Assembly: GCA_965217175.1 (NCBI GenBank)
Contig: OZ244251.1
Span: 2,170,001 to 2,234,000 of the forward strand
From: Bin87 sp965217175
GTDB lineage: Bacteria > Chloroflexota > Dehalococcoidia > Lucifugimonadales > UBA3495
Reading direction: 5' to 3'
Length of the DNA: 64,000 nucleotides
Within the stretch, counting starts at the first letter, position 1. Every line of letters starts with the position of its first letter. The translations under genes were made by a program, and so were the position numbers. Below are positions 8,061 to 17,454 of the stretch, in pieces. The notes beneath the pieces are model-generated. The model saw nothing but the letters and a program-made list of their open reading frames with translations. It made no database searches and was not told the origin of the DNA.

Positions 8061-10178
8061 CTAACGATTGCCGTTTCCGTAGGGTTGGATGAGCACGCGC
8101 AGGGTGCCGTCGGTCTCCTTACGTTGCGTCAATAATCGGTGGCCCGCCTGCTCCGCCCAGTACACCACGTCATAGATGTTCAATGCGTCGTGCAGAATGG
8201 CTTCGATGAATGACGTCCGGTCATATTCCATTTGTCGGCTCAGAGCCGCAATGACCCCGGCGCAGTTCTTACCGCGCCCGTCGATGATTGCCCAGCCGGT
8301 TTCGTTACGATGGCCGTTGCCGTTGCCGTTGCCGTTGGGATAATCACTGCCGCCACCGGCGGCCACACCCTCGGGAGATCTGACGTCGATTTGACCGGTT
8401 TTGCGGAGCTGCAGTTGCTCCTTGAAGTATGCTACGGCTTCCCATGCGACTGCGCGGTCTCGCTCACCGCTGGAGCACACGGCCCCGCGGACGCCAACGA
8501 TGTCGGGATTGATGCGTGCCAATTCGTCCAGATTATTCAATTTCAAATGGCCGCTCAACGCAGTACTGAGTCCCGCCTGCTTGGCTTCCATCACCATGTC
8601 CCGGAGGACGGGTTCTGGCATGAAGTCAAACAGATTGCGCCCGTCTTTGGTGAGAGTGTCAATCAGGAACCCATCGCACAATCCATCGAAGGCGAGGTTT
8701 ACCATCAGGTGTGGGTCAAGGCCGCCGTCGAACAGCAGGTTGTCGGCGAACAGGGAGCCGATCAATTTGGTTTCGGAATTGCCGATTGCTTCCCGCGATT
8801 CCCGGAGTACCTGAACCGCGGTGTCGTACTCCGATACCCGGAAGCCCACCTTGACGGACGTGGCGTTGAGTAATGCAGCCGCGTGCACAGCCATGGCTAC
8901 CGTGCCCGGCTGGTTGGGTACGACCCCCAGAGTTACGCTAACGTGTTTGTGCATTGGGATACGGTCGCGCACTTCGCGAACCAGGTTGGGATGCCCCGAA
9001 CCCACCAGAGCTTCTTGCAGGTTCTTGACGTCGATTATGTCAGCGCCGCCCCGGTCGGCCTCCAATGCTTCAGCCATGTTTTGCACGCTGACCAGCAGCA
9101 TCATTCCCGAATTTGCGGCGCCGCCATTGGATTGTCCGGCTGGATCATCTGCGAGCCACGGAGCATGGGGACGGCCATGGATGACCTCGCGAGTTGGGGT
9201 CGGGACGGCCGCCGCAGGTAGCAGAGGCTGCAACTCACGCCACAATTCGGATTTTTCTTCGGCGGTGAGGTCGGACAGCGGGGCCCTCACGCTGCCGCCG
9301 GCCATTCCCATCATCTCGCCCCACGCCTTGCACATGGAAACCGGAAGGGCGCCGTTGGTCTTTTTCATGGTGCCGCCCCACCACTTGTCTGATAGCGCCT
9401 TGATGTCTTTCAAGTGCCGATCGTAGAACTGGGTGTCCAGATTTCCAGCGGTGGCCTTTTCGATGAATTGAACGTAGTAGTTGTGCTCCGGAGTGTCAAA
9501 ACGCCAGTCGGAAGTGTTGGCGAACATCACCTGCTGGTGGAAGCCCAACTCTTTGCTCTTGTGGAAGATCCACTCGTCGGGAGTGCTGATGATGGCTTCT
9601 TTGCCAACCAGAAGGTGGGTTTCGATGGAGATCTGCTGGTTGAAACTCGCCTCTTTCACTCCGACGAGGTTTGGAATGGCGCACAATCGCTTCAATCCCT
9701 GCGGGCTGATGGTAATGCCAAATTGCGGCGAGTTGTAGAACATCATCGCCAAGTCGGTGGTGTCGGCGACTTGGCGGACGAAGTCCACCACCTGGTCCTC
9801 AGTTTTGGTGACCATGTATGACGGAGCGATGATCAGGAGATCGAATCCCCGATTCTGAGCATGTTGCGTCAGGGCGATACTTTCAGCCAGCGAAGTATCT
9901 GTTACATGGGCGCCGATTAACCACTGTCCTTCAGCTGCGTCGGCGACAGTGTCCATTACGAGGCGACGCTCAGTTTCGGTCAGACTCCAAAACTCGCCCA
10001 TATTCCAGGTGCAACCGCCGCCACGAACTCCTAAACTGCGTACGTGATGAACGTTGTGGCGCAGCCCATCAGTGTCTACCTGATTATCGGGAGTGAATGG
10101 AGTTACCAAAGTAGTCCACTGGCCCCTCAGCATTTGCCAAGCCCATTCCTGCGCTTCGTGCTTGCGGTAACTGGCCAT
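8061..10178 (-). CDS. Three-domain fusion: DHDPS-like aldolase, MfnB-like furan synthase, TusA-like sulfur carrier
   Basis: 705-aa protein. Residues about 16-320 are a DapA/N-acetylneuraminate-lyase-type TIM barrel with Y148 (FYNSP) and Schiff-base lysine K175 (VGVKEAS). Residues about 359-592 match MfnB, (5-formylfuran-3-yl)methyl phosphate synthase of methanofuran synthesis: D383 and K385 (IIDVKN), K443 (SVKVGF), D507 and K511 (LIDTLTKDG). The spacing is nearly that of the catalytic residues I recall for archaeal MfnB (D25, K27, K85, D151, K155). After an Asn-Gly-rich linker (about 607-626), residues 628-698 resemble TusA/SirA with C639 in DGRGKNCAG instead of the usual CPxP. The combination suggests a furan- or tetrahydropyridine-type small-molecule pathway; the product is unknown. 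GGAGG precedes the ATG. Confidence 0.82.
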   Translation of the reverse strand: MASYRKHEAQEWAWQMLRGQWTTLVTPFTPDNQVDTDGLRHNVHHVRSLGVRGGGCTWNMGEFWSLTETERRLVMDTVADAAEGQWLIGAHVTDTSLAESIALTQHAQNRGFDLLIIAPSYMVTKTEDQVVDFVRQVADTTDLAMMFYNSPQFGITISPQGLKRLCAIPNLVGVKEASFNQQISIETHLLVGKEAIISTPDEWIFHKSKELGFHQQVMFANTSDWRFDTPEHNYYVQFIEKATAGNLDTQFYDRHLKDIKALSDKWWGGTMKKTNGALPVSMCKAWGEMMGMAGGSVRAPLSDLTAEEKSELWRELQPLLPAAAVPTPTREVIHGRPHAPWLADDPAGQSNGGAANSGMMLLVSVQNMAEALEADRGGADIIDVKNLQEALVGSGHPNLVREVRDRIPMHKHVSVTLGVVPNQPGTVAMAVHAAALLNATSVKVGFRVSEYDTAVQVLRESREAIGNSETKLIGSLFADNLLFDGGLDPHLMVNLAFDGLCDGFLIDTLTKDGRNLFDFMPEPVLRDMVMEAKQAGLSTALSGHLKLNNLDELARINPDIVGVRGAVCSSGERDRAVAWEAVAYFKEQLQLRKTGQIDVRSPEGVAAGGGSDYPNGNGNGNGHRNETGWAIIDGRGKNCAGVIAALSRQMEYDRTSFIEAILHDALNIYDVVYWAEQAGHRLLTQRKETDGTLRVLIQPYGNGNR

Positions 10179-10533
10179 GGTTTTTCAGCCTCCAACTGTT
10201 ATTTCAAGTTGCAACGCCGTTATGACGCACAACAAGATTTGCGCTGAGCCAACGAGGATTTCAGTATCCGACAGTGTACGAGTCACCGTAGCCTGCCGTC
10301 AATAATCGTACGTATTTAACACAGTCTTCCGAATGCGGGGAGCCCTCAAGTTCGAAGGGTAACCGCGGGTTTTCCACCGGTTCAGGATGATCCTTCGACA
10401 GGCGCAGAATGAGCGGAGTTGGTGCTCAGAATGAGCAGAGTTTGGGCTGAGGATTAGGAGGATCTATTTGGGTGGACAATTGGAAGACTGGGCACGGGGA
10501 ACCGGCCGCCGGTCGCCGATTCTGCTGGTATCG
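10179..10533. other. Intergenic region, 355 bp, with degenerate dispersed repeat
   Basis: No credible gene. It should hold the promoter of the fusion gene (leftward). At 10388-10440 there are two overlapping degenerate copies of a motif close to TTCGACAGGCTCAGAATGAG, related to the copy at 48394-48423. No riboswitch or convincing -35/-10 pair was recognised. Confidence 0.6.
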
Positions 10534-11346
10534 TTACGGAGGTGGCTGGCAATTGGGGCAGAACCAACTGCTTCTGCCGCGCACACGCAACTGCTGGACC
10601 TCGATCCCGCAGCGGGGGCACAGGTCACCCTTGCTGCGGCGGATGCTCCAGGGTGACAGAGCCACCGGGGGATCGGGCCAGTGAGCGTCGCGGGCCCGGG
10701 CATATTCGCCAACCGAATGCGATAGCGCTGACACGATGGATGCGTGGAGACGGCGGATCTGACAATCCGTGAGGTTCTGCCCGATACGTTCAGGATGGAT
10801 ACCCGACAGGTACAATGCTTCGTCAGCGTACAAGTTGCCGAGCCCGGCCACGACCGACTGTTCCAGCAACAATGCCTTGATCGGCGCCCGGCGGCCATTC
10901 AGTATCCCGGCCAAAACGTCGGCGGTGAATGATGGTTCAAGCGGCTCCGGCCCCATCGTGGGCATTGCATCGGCGGGATCGGCAAGCAACCACAGGTGCC
11001 CGAATTTCCGAGGGTCACTGAAATCCAACCGTCGCCCACCATCCAGCGGAAACGTATGGCGAACCATGGGTTGTTCAGGTTGCGTGGCGTTGGTGATACG
11101 CAGGCTACCGGTCATTCCAAGGTGCAGGATGAGGTTGTTACCGTCGTCCAACGCCGAGATCAGATACTTTCCGCGCCGCTGTATCCCTTCCACCCGGCGA
11201 CCCACGATGCCTTCGATAAATTCTCCAACCGAGGGACGGCGGACCGTTTTCGGCCAGGTTATGTCAGGTGCCCCCAGAACGCTGCCCACCAGCCCCGCCC
11301 TCAACAGGTACTGACGTGCGTTTTCCACCTCGGGTAATTCAGGCAT
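10534..11346 (-). CDS. mutM: Formamidopyrimidine-DNA glycosylase (Fpg/MutM)
   Basis: 270-aa base-excision repair enzyme that removes 8-oxoguanine and formamidopyrimidines. The N-terminus MPELPEVE gives the catalytic proline (P2) and E3. The beta-hairpin lysine lies in RRGKYLI (about residue 60). The H2TH region contains VAGLGNLYADEAL, and the C-terminal zinc finger reads CPRC...CPNCQ. Length is normal (about 270). It lies 54 nt downstream of ileS on the same strand. Confidence 0.95.
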   Translation of the reverse strand: MPELPEVENARQYLLRAGLVGSVLGAPDITWPKTVRRPSVGEFIEGIVGRRVEGIQRRGKYLISALDDGNNLILHLGMTGSLRITNATQPEQPMVRHTFPLDGGRRLDFSDPRKFGHLWLLADPADAMPTMGPEPLEPSFTADVLAGILNGRRAPIKALLLEQSVVAGLGNLYADEALYLSGIHPERIGQNLTDCQIRRLHASIVSALSHSVGEYARARDAHWPDPPVALSPWSIRRSKGDLCPRCGIEVQQLRVRGRSSWFCPNCQPPP

Positions 11347-11400
11347 CCGGTGATTTGGGCATCGGTTGTTTCAACCAGATCAAATATGGAATATGGTGGA

Positions 11401-14400
11401 TCAGGGTGTTACGCGGCGCACACCCAGCACCACTTCCATACCTTCGATGCTTTGAGATTCCGAGCTTGCGTCAGGGTCGGGTTCCTGGGCCAACAGGGCT
11501 TCGCTCAGCGTTTCCTGCATGATGTACGCCTGGTGACCATCCATGACTCGGACGATATCAGAGGGACCCTGATAGTAAGTGATGATCCGATCGGTGATCT
11601 CGTAGCGGGCGTTCTTGCGCAGATTCTGAATACGGTGAGCCAGTTCCCGCGCCAATCCCTCATCGGCCAATTCGGGAGTTATGCGCGTGTCAATCGCCAC
11701 CATGTAGCCAGATTCCAGGGACGCCGAAAATCCTTCAACTGAAACGATAGCCTCAGCATTGTCGCCAGCGGCCGACAATGCCTGGTCGTAAAGATCGGGT
11801 TCTGCTCCCACGGTATGGAGTTCCTTTATGTTAAGTTCCTCGAGGATTTGCCCGCTAACCCAGTCCAGATACTGAGCCTCGTCGGGCGTGCGGGTGCGCA
11901 CCACCACCGACGCCAGGGGTTGGCGCACCTTGAGCTTGGCTTTGCTGCGGGCAGCCCGACCCATGCTGGCCACGCGCATCGCCAACCGAGTGGCGTCCAT
12001 CAACGCTCGGTCAATCAATTCAACATCGGCTGACGGGAACACGGCCAGATGCACGCTATCCGGGGCGCCCGGATCGTAACGCTGTTCGAGGTTGCGATAC
12101 ATCTGCTCGGCCACGAAGGGCGCCAACGGGGCCATCAGCTTGGCAACTGTAGTTAGGCAGTTATACAACGTCGCGTATGCGCCGAGCTTGTCGGTGTCGC
12201 TTTCGCTCTTCCAGAAACGGCGGCGCGACCGACGCACGTACCAGTTGGACAGGATATCGATAAATTCCTGGATGCGACGACCAGCATCGGTGGGATTGTA
12301 GTGGTCTAGGTTGTCGTCCACCTGTTGCACCAGGGTGTTCAACTCAGAGAGTATCCAACGGTCCAACTCGGCTTCGGGACGCCAGTCAGCGGGGATTTGA
12401 TCGGGTTCAAATTCATCAATGTTCGCATAGTTGGTGAAGAAGGAGTACACATTCCACAAAGTAAGGAGCACCCGACGGAGCGTTTCATTAACCAGTTTGT
12501 CGGAGAAACGTCGGGCTTCGCCGGGATGGGACGCGGTGAACAGATACCACCGCAACGCGTCGGCGCCGTGGGTGTCAAGAACCGTGATCGGGTCAACGAC
12601 GTTTCCCAAACGCTTGCTCATCTTTCGGCCGCGGCCGTCGAGAATGAGTCCAAGGCAAATGACGTTCCGGTAAGCAACGTCGTCCTTCAATAGCGTTGAT
12701 AACGCGTGGAGGCTGTAGAACCAGCCGCGGGTCTGATCCACCGCCTCGCAGATGTAGTCAGCGGGGAGGCGGCCGTCGTGGTCGATCTCGGTGTTCTCGA
12801 AGGGATAATGCCATTGAGCCAGCGGCATCATTCCGGAGTCAAACCACGCGTCCATCACCTCTGGGATACGACGCATCGTGCCGTCGCAATCCAGCGAACC
12901 GCAATTCCAGGTGACGTTGTCAACGTACGGACGGTGCAAATCCAGATCATCAACAACAGCGCCGGACAGTTCGGCCAATTCGGAAACGCTGCCCAAGCAG
13001 GTTACGGTTTCGCAGGTTTCGCACCGCCAGACCGGGATTGGGGTTCCCCAATAACGCTCACGGGAAATCGCCCAATCGACGTTATTGCGTAGCCACTCGC
13101 CGAACCTTCCCTCCCGGATGTGTTCGGGATACCAATTGATGCTGCTATTGGCGCCCACCAAACGATCCTTTACGGCGGTGGTGCGGATATACCACGAGGA
13201 TTTCGCGTAGTAGAGAAGTGGGGTGTCGCAGCGCCAACAGAAGGGATAGGTATGTCGGTAGGTTTCCTGGTGGTGGAGGAGACCGCGCTCGTCCAGGTCG
13301 GCGCAAATGTCCGGGTCGGCGTCTTTAACGAATTTGCCGGCGAAGGGATACCCACCGGTGATGATCCCCTGCAGGTCCACCGGTTGGACAAATGAAAGCT
13401 CCTTTTCCCGGCCGAGGCCCAGGTCCTCGTCGCCGAAGGCGGGAGCGATGTGTACGATTCCGCTGCCGTCGTCCATGCTCACGAAGTCGGCGGCGACGAC
13501 ATGGGGATCGTAACCATCGGCATCCAAAAGTTCCACGGTGGTATTTCCTGAGGAACTGTCGCGGCGAGTGAATTTGCTGATAGGCGAACCGTATGCTACG
13601 GCATCGTATAGAGGTTGGTAGGTTATCCCCACCAGCCTGGCGCCATCGACGGTGTCCAATACCTGATATTCCGACCGAACCGCGGCCAGACGGTCGGTGG
13701 CAACCACCATGCGGTATGGGGAAGCAGTGTCGGCGGTAATCTCAAGGACAGAGTATTCAGCCTCGGCGCTAACGGCGAGGGCGGTGTTTCCGGGAAGCGT
13801 CCAGGGCGTGGTGGTCCAGGCCAGCAAGTAGGTGGGTACGACGGGGGGCGTACCGTCCAACCACCGGGTAGCTTCGAATTTGACGAAAACCGAAGGGTCG
13901 GGGGTGTTTTCGCGGTAACCCAGCGCAACTTCGTGGGACGAGAGGCTGGAGACGCAGCGGGGGCAGTGCGGAGTGCCGCGCTGGTCTTCGTACAGCAGAC
14001 CGCGATCCCAAAGTTCCTTCAGGATCCACCACCCAGTTTCAATGTAGTCGTTATCCAAGGTGACGTAGGGATCATCCATGTCGACCCAGTAACCGATGCG
14101 GTCGGTCATGACTTCCCATTCTTTCACATAGCGAAACACGCTCTCGCGGCAGCGTTGATTGAATTCAGCAATACCGTATTCTTCAATATCGCGCTTGGAC
14201 CTAAGACCAAGCTCCTTTTCGATCTCCAGCTCCACCGGCAGGCCGTGAGTGTCCCATCCGCCCTTGCGGATCACGCGACAGCCTTTCATGGTGCGATATC
14301 TGGAAATGACATCCTTGAAAACACGGGCGAGCACGTGATGAATCCCCGGGCTTCCATTCGCAGTGGGAGGCCCTTCATACATCATGAATAAGGGTGCATC

Positions 14401-14508
14401 GGGCCGGTCGTCAACAGAACGCCGGAATACGTCGTGATCCTGCCAATAACGCAGAACTTCGGATTCCATATCCGGAAAGCTGACGCGGCTGGAAACCACT
14501 TCAAACAT
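11401..14508 (-). CDS. ileS: Isoleucyl-tRNA synthetase (eukaryote-like, long form)
   Basis: About 1035 aa. The HIGH-type motif is GIHH at 55-58 within GSPGIHHVLAR, and KMSKR is at about 626-630. The class I motif GWDTHGLPVE and the length above 1000 aa fit the eukaryote-like IleS2 type, which in other bacteria is linked to mupirocin tolerance. The editing domain (about 190-400) is present. ATG at 14508 (MFEVVSSR) is preferred over 14556: it fits the family N-terminus and has AGAAGGGG upstream. I looked for a T-box leader in 14509-14660 and saw none. Confidence 0.95.
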   Translation of the reverse strand: MFEVVSSRVSFPDMESEVLRYWQDHDVFRRSVDDRPDAPLFMMYEGPPTANGSPGIHHVLARVFKDVISRYRTMKGCRVIRKGGWDTHGLPVELEIEKELGLRSKRDIEEYGIAEFNQRCRESVFRYVKEWEVMTDRIGYWVDMDDPYVTLDNDYIETGWWILKELWDRGLLYEDQRGTPHCPRCVSSLSSHEVALGYRENTPDPSVFVKFEATRWLDGTPPVVPTYLLAWTTTPWTLPGNTALAVSAEAEYSVLEITADTASPYRMVVATDRLAAVRSEYQVLDTVDGARLVGITYQPLYDAVAYGSPISKFTRRDSSSGNTTVELLDADGYDPHVVAADFVSMDDGSGIVHIAPAFGDEDLGLGREKELSFVQPVDLQGIITGGYPFAGKFVKDADPDICADLDERGLLHHQETYRHTYPFCWRCDTPLLYYAKSSWYIRTTAVKDRLVGANSSINWYPEHIREGRFGEWLRNNVDWAISRERYWGTPIPVWRCETCETVTCLGSVSELAELSGAVVDDLDLHRPYVDNVTWNCGSLDCDGTMRRIPEVMDAWFDSGMMPLAQWHYPFENTEIDHDGRLPADYICEAVDQTRGWFYSLHALSTLLKDDVAYRNVICLGLILDGRGRKMSKRLGNVVDPITVLDTHGADALRWYLFTASHPGEARRFSDKLVNETLRRVLLTLWNVYSFFTNYANIDEFEPDQIPADWRPEAELDRWILSELNTLVQQVDDNLDHYNPTDAGRRIQEFIDILSNWYVRRSRRRFWKSESDTDKLGAYATLYNCLTTVAKLMAPLAPFVAEQMYRNLEQRYDPGAPDSVHLAVFPSADVELIDRALMDATRLAMRVASMGRAARSKAKLKVRQPLASVVVRTRTPDEAQYLDWVSGQILEELNIKELHTVGAEPDLYDQALSAAGDNAEAIVSVEGFSASLESGYMVAIDTRITPELADEGLARELAHRIQNLRKNARYEITDRIITYYQGPSDIVRVMDGHQAYIMQETLSEALLAQEPDPDASSESQSIEGMEVVLGVRRVTP

Positions 14509-14660
14509 GGCTGGTACCCCTTCTCCAGTGGTGTCTATCGTTCGGGTCCTGGGCACGAAGCCGCGGGATTACGATATTGCGTGACCTGCTACCGGAACAG
14601 GCGTGCACGGGTCACCAATTTTCGACGCGGAATACCGGCCGTAACCTGCCGGCCTTGCCA

Positions 14661-15461
14661 TTATTTCCAAAATGCGTAGAAATGATGAAGCGGCCCATGC
14701 CCGCTGCCGATACTATAAGACGCGCGAATGGCTTCGGTAACGTAGTCTTTTGCCCGACTGATGGCGATGGCGACAGGCTCACCGTGAGCCAGGTAAGATG
14801 CGATGGCGGAAGCAAACGTGCAGCCCGTACCGTGGGTGTTGACGGTCGGGATCCTTTTGGTGGTGAACTCGTGGAACTCATCGCCATCGAAAAAAAGATC
14901 GGTTGGCGGTCCATCGCGATGCCCGCCCTTGACTACGACCGAACTGGCGCCCATATCCACGATGGCCTGGGCCACCCGGCGAGCATCTGCGTCGTTAGCG
15001 ACGGTGATGCCGGTCAATTCTTCGGCTTCGGGGATATTGGGAGTTACGACCGTTGCCAGAGGGAGCAGGACGGAACGCATGGCTCCGATGGCTTCCTGCC
15101 TGAGCAACCGGTCGCCGCTCTTGGCAACCATGACCGGGTCTACGACGAGGATCGGCACACGATGCCGCTGGACGGCTTCTGCCACTGCTTCGATGATCGC
15201 GGTGGATGAAAGCATGCCGGTTTTGACGGCATCGGCTCCGATATCGGTTAGTACCGCGTCGATTTGCGCGGTGATGATATCGGTGGGAATTTCGTGAACC
15301 GCGGACACAGCGATGGTGTTTTGCGCGGTTATCGCGGTCAACGTAGATGTGCCGAAAACGCCCAAAGCCGAAAAGGTTTTCAAGTCGGCCTGAATACCTG
15401 CGCCGCCTCCGGAATCTGATCCGGCGATGGTCATTACGGTGGGCGGGCGATTGATAACCAT
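14661..15461 (-). CDS. thiD: Hydroxymethylpyrimidine/phosphomethylpyrimidine kinase
   Basis: 266-aa ribokinase-family enzyme that phosphorylates HMP and HMP-P for thiamine synthesis. Diagnostic segments are TIAGSDSGGGAGIQADLKTF at the N-terminus, VKGGH in the centre and NTHGTGCTFASAI near the C-terminus (anion hole with the catalytic Asp position replaced in the usual GTGC context). ATG at 15461 fits the family; a longer frame to 15620 overlaps the GYD gene. It lies 34 nt after that gene. No TPP riboswitch was seen upstream. Confidence 0.93.
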   Translation of the reverse strand: MVINRPPTVMTIAGSDSGGGAGIQADLKTFSALGVFGTSTLTAITAQNTIAVSAVHEIPTDIITAQIDAVLTDIGADAVKTGMLSSTAIIEAVAEAVQRHRVPILVVDPVMVAKSGDRLLRQEAIGAMRSVLLPLATVVTPNIPEAEELTGITVANDADARRVAQAIVDMGASSVVVKGGHRDGPPTDLFFDGDEFHEFTTKRIPTVNTHGTGCTFASAIASYLAHGEPVAIAISRAKDYVTEAIRASYSIGSGHGPLHHFYAFWK

Positions 15462-15495
15462 ATTGGACGCAGTAATGGCAATGCAGATTACGGGC

Positions 15496-15879
15496 TTATT
15501 CTGGTTCGTCGGGCAGGCGCCAGTCGTCGGACGAATCCGAATCGTCGGGCCCTGAAGGCAAGTTGAGGGCCACGGCAGCATCACGCAGGAAGTTGATGTG
15601 GTCTTCGTCGGACAGGACACCGATTGGCAATGCGGGTAGAGTTTCGATATTCAATCCGGCGCGTATTCCCAGTTCGAGAGATAGTCGGACCGCGGACTGA
15701 TTGTCGTATGACTCGGTGATGATGACAAAGTCGTAACGGCCCAATACGGCGTATTGGCTAAGCACTTTGCTGGACTGAGTTTCCACATCCGAGGCCGCTT
15801 CGCTCAGTAAGTTCGGATTAGACTGGCCCATACGCCGGCCTCGGCCGGTGAAATTAGCAAGCATGATGTATAGAGGCAT
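15496..15879 (-). CDS. GYD domain-containing protein
   Basis: 127-aa protein of the GYD/DUF family: starts MPLYIMLANFT and carries the motif LGRYDFVIITE that names the family (usually GxYDxV). GYD proteins are small ferredoxin-fold proteins of unknown role. ATG at 15879 has AAAGGG 10 nt upstream; an in-frame ATG at 15903 is less likely. The C-terminus is very acidic (SGPDDSDSSDD). It lies directly upstream of thiD. Confidence 0.8.
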   Translation of the reverse strand: MPLYIMLANFTGRGRRMGQSNPNLLSEAASDVETQSSKVLSQYAVLGRYDFVIITESYDNQSAVRLSLELGIRAGLNIETLPALPIGVLSDEDHINFLRDAAVALNLPSGPDDSDSSDDWRLPDEPE

Positions 15880-16121
15880 GTATTGAGAACCCTTTATTGC
15901 CAAGTGTTAGACGTGGGAATCAGTATATCATTCCGCAACGGCGGGTTGCTCGTTGGTTGCCGATATGGTACTGGGAAGCGCTGTTTGGCACGGCTAAATG
16001 GGTGCTTTATTAATCAGAAGCTCTGAGGGTATAACCGGCCGGCACATAGACCGGCGTTAAGCGCCGTGCTATCATCGCGATGTTGATAAATGTCACGCAC
16101 CAGTTGCCACCGGAGGCTAGA

Positions 16122-16964
16122 ATGGAAATCGGATTGAACATGTCAATCTCCACCAATTCTATTGATGTCGCAGACATAGCCGCCAAAGCCGAATCGCTTG
16201 GCTTCGAATCGATCTGGCTGCCGGAACACCCGGTAATGCCGGTCAACCCGGCGTCGAAATATCCCGGTTCACCAGATGGATCTATTCCCGACTACATGAG
16301 CGACATGGCGGACCCGTACATCGGGCTAGCGCGCGCTTCGGCAGTTACCAGTAAGATTAAGCTCGGGACTGGCATATCTTTAATACCGGAACGAAACCCG
16401 TTGGTTTTGGCGGGCGCAATTTCCACGCTGGACCGTTTTTCTGGCGGGCGTTTTCTGCTTGGTATTGGGACCGGTTGGTTACGCGAAGAAACCGAGATAA
16501 TGGGGGGCGATTTCGATCACCGGTGGACTCAGGCTAGGGAAGCTATTGAGGTGATGCGTGCCCTGTGGACTCAGGACACGGCTGAATATCATGGCCGCTA
16601 TTACGACTTTCCTCCGGTCCAGTGCAATCCCAAACCGGCGCAGGAAGGCGGCCCTCCGGTGATCTTGGGTGGCAATGCCAGGAACGTATTCCGCCGAGTC
16701 GTGCGGTGGGGGGACGGATGGATGCCCACGGCATCGAATCCCGAACAGATCGCGGCCGGCAGGGCGGCTATTGATGAACTTGCCGAGGCATCCGGGCGTG
16801 ACCCGTCTGGAATCAGCGTCACCGTATTCGGACAGCCTGCGGACCGGGGGCTGATAGAACAGTTCGCCAATGCCGGGGCGAACCGCGTTATCGTCAGAGT
16901 CGCCAGCACCACGGACAGAAGCGTATTGGACGACCTGGAACGCATCGCTGAGGCGGTTTTGTAA
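16122..16964 (+). CDS. LLM class F420/flavin-dependent oxidoreductase
   Basis: 280-aa TIM-barrel enzyme of the luciferase-like monooxygenase family, in the F420-dependent subgroup (TIGR03619-like) judged from LGFESIWLPEHP, IKLGTGISLIPERNPL, SGGRFLLGIGTGWLREE and WGDGWMP. The substrate is unknown. ATG at 16122 (MEIGLNMS) has GGAGG at 16112-16116; the ATG at 16080 is poorer. A cupin gene follows after 22 nt. Confidence 0.88.
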   Translation: MEIGLNMSISTNSIDVADIAAKAESLGFESIWLPEHPVMPVNPASKYPGSPDGSIPDYMSDMADPYIGLARASAVTSKIKLGTGISLIPERNPLVLAGAISTLDRFSGGRFLLGIGTGWLREETEIMGGDFDHRWTQAREAIEVMRALWTQDTAEYHGRYYDFPPVQCNPKPAQEGGPPVILGGNARNVFRRVVRWGDGWMPTASNPEQIAAGRAAIDELAEASGRDPSGISVTVFGQPADRGLIEQFANAGANRVIVRVASTTDRSVLDDLERIAEAVL

Positions 16965-16986
16965 CTGACGGTTTTGTAATCGAATT

Positions 16987-17454
16987 ATGGAGGCGCTTGA
17001 GGGCGCATGGGTATTGGCGGACGGTGAAGGCGACCGATACGCTCCGCCGGGCCATCCCGAAGTAGTCGTCAAAGCTACCTCTGAACAGACGGGAGGAGCG
17101 TATTCGCTCCTGGAATTCACCGTCGATGTTGACGGGCCGCCGTTACACGTCCATCACGAAACAGAAGAAGCTTTCTACATCCTGGAAGGTGAAGTAGAAA
17201 TTACCGTGGGGCCAACGACGGTCCGTGCGGTGGCCGGCGGGTTTGTGCTAATTCCGCGCGAGACGCCCCATACGTTCAAGAATGGTGGTTCGAAGCCAGC
17301 CCGGATTCTGACCATTTATTCGCCGGCTGGATTCGAACAGTTTTTCATTCAGGTGGCGGCGGTCGAAGATTCTCCCGAATCACCCGCGTTTCGCGCCGCT
17401 GTCCAACGCATTCGACGGTCCCTTGGCGGCGACGTGGTGGACGCTGGAACCTGA
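16987..17454 (+). CDS. Cupin domain protein
   Basis: 155-aa single-cupin protein. The first cupin motif is PLHVHHETEEAFYILEGEV (about 55-73), giving His/His/Glu metal ligands, and the second is IPRETPHTF (about 95-103) with the last His ligand. The C-terminal helix is typical of small cupins of the quercetinase-like or sugar-isomerase-like type. It probably forms an operon with the LLM oxidoreductase. Specific activity is not predictable. Confidence 0.82.
   Translation: MEALEGAWVLADGEGDRYAPPGHPEVVVKATSEQTGGAYSLLEFTVDVDGPPLHVHHETEEAFYILEGEVEITVGPTTVRAVAGGFVLIPRETPHTFKNGGSKPARILTIYSPAGFEQFFIQVAAVEDSPESPAFRAAVQRIRRSLGGDVVDAGT

Noticed and set aside
14509..14660. Possible T-box leader upstream of ileS
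   Set aside because: I looked for the conserved T-box bulge (GGGTGGnACCGCG-like) on the minus strand and did not find it; the region is also short.
15880..16121. TPP riboswitch near thiD/thiE
   Set aside because: No CTGAGA/ACC-type thi-box was seen upstream of the GYD-thiD or fmdB-thiE operons.
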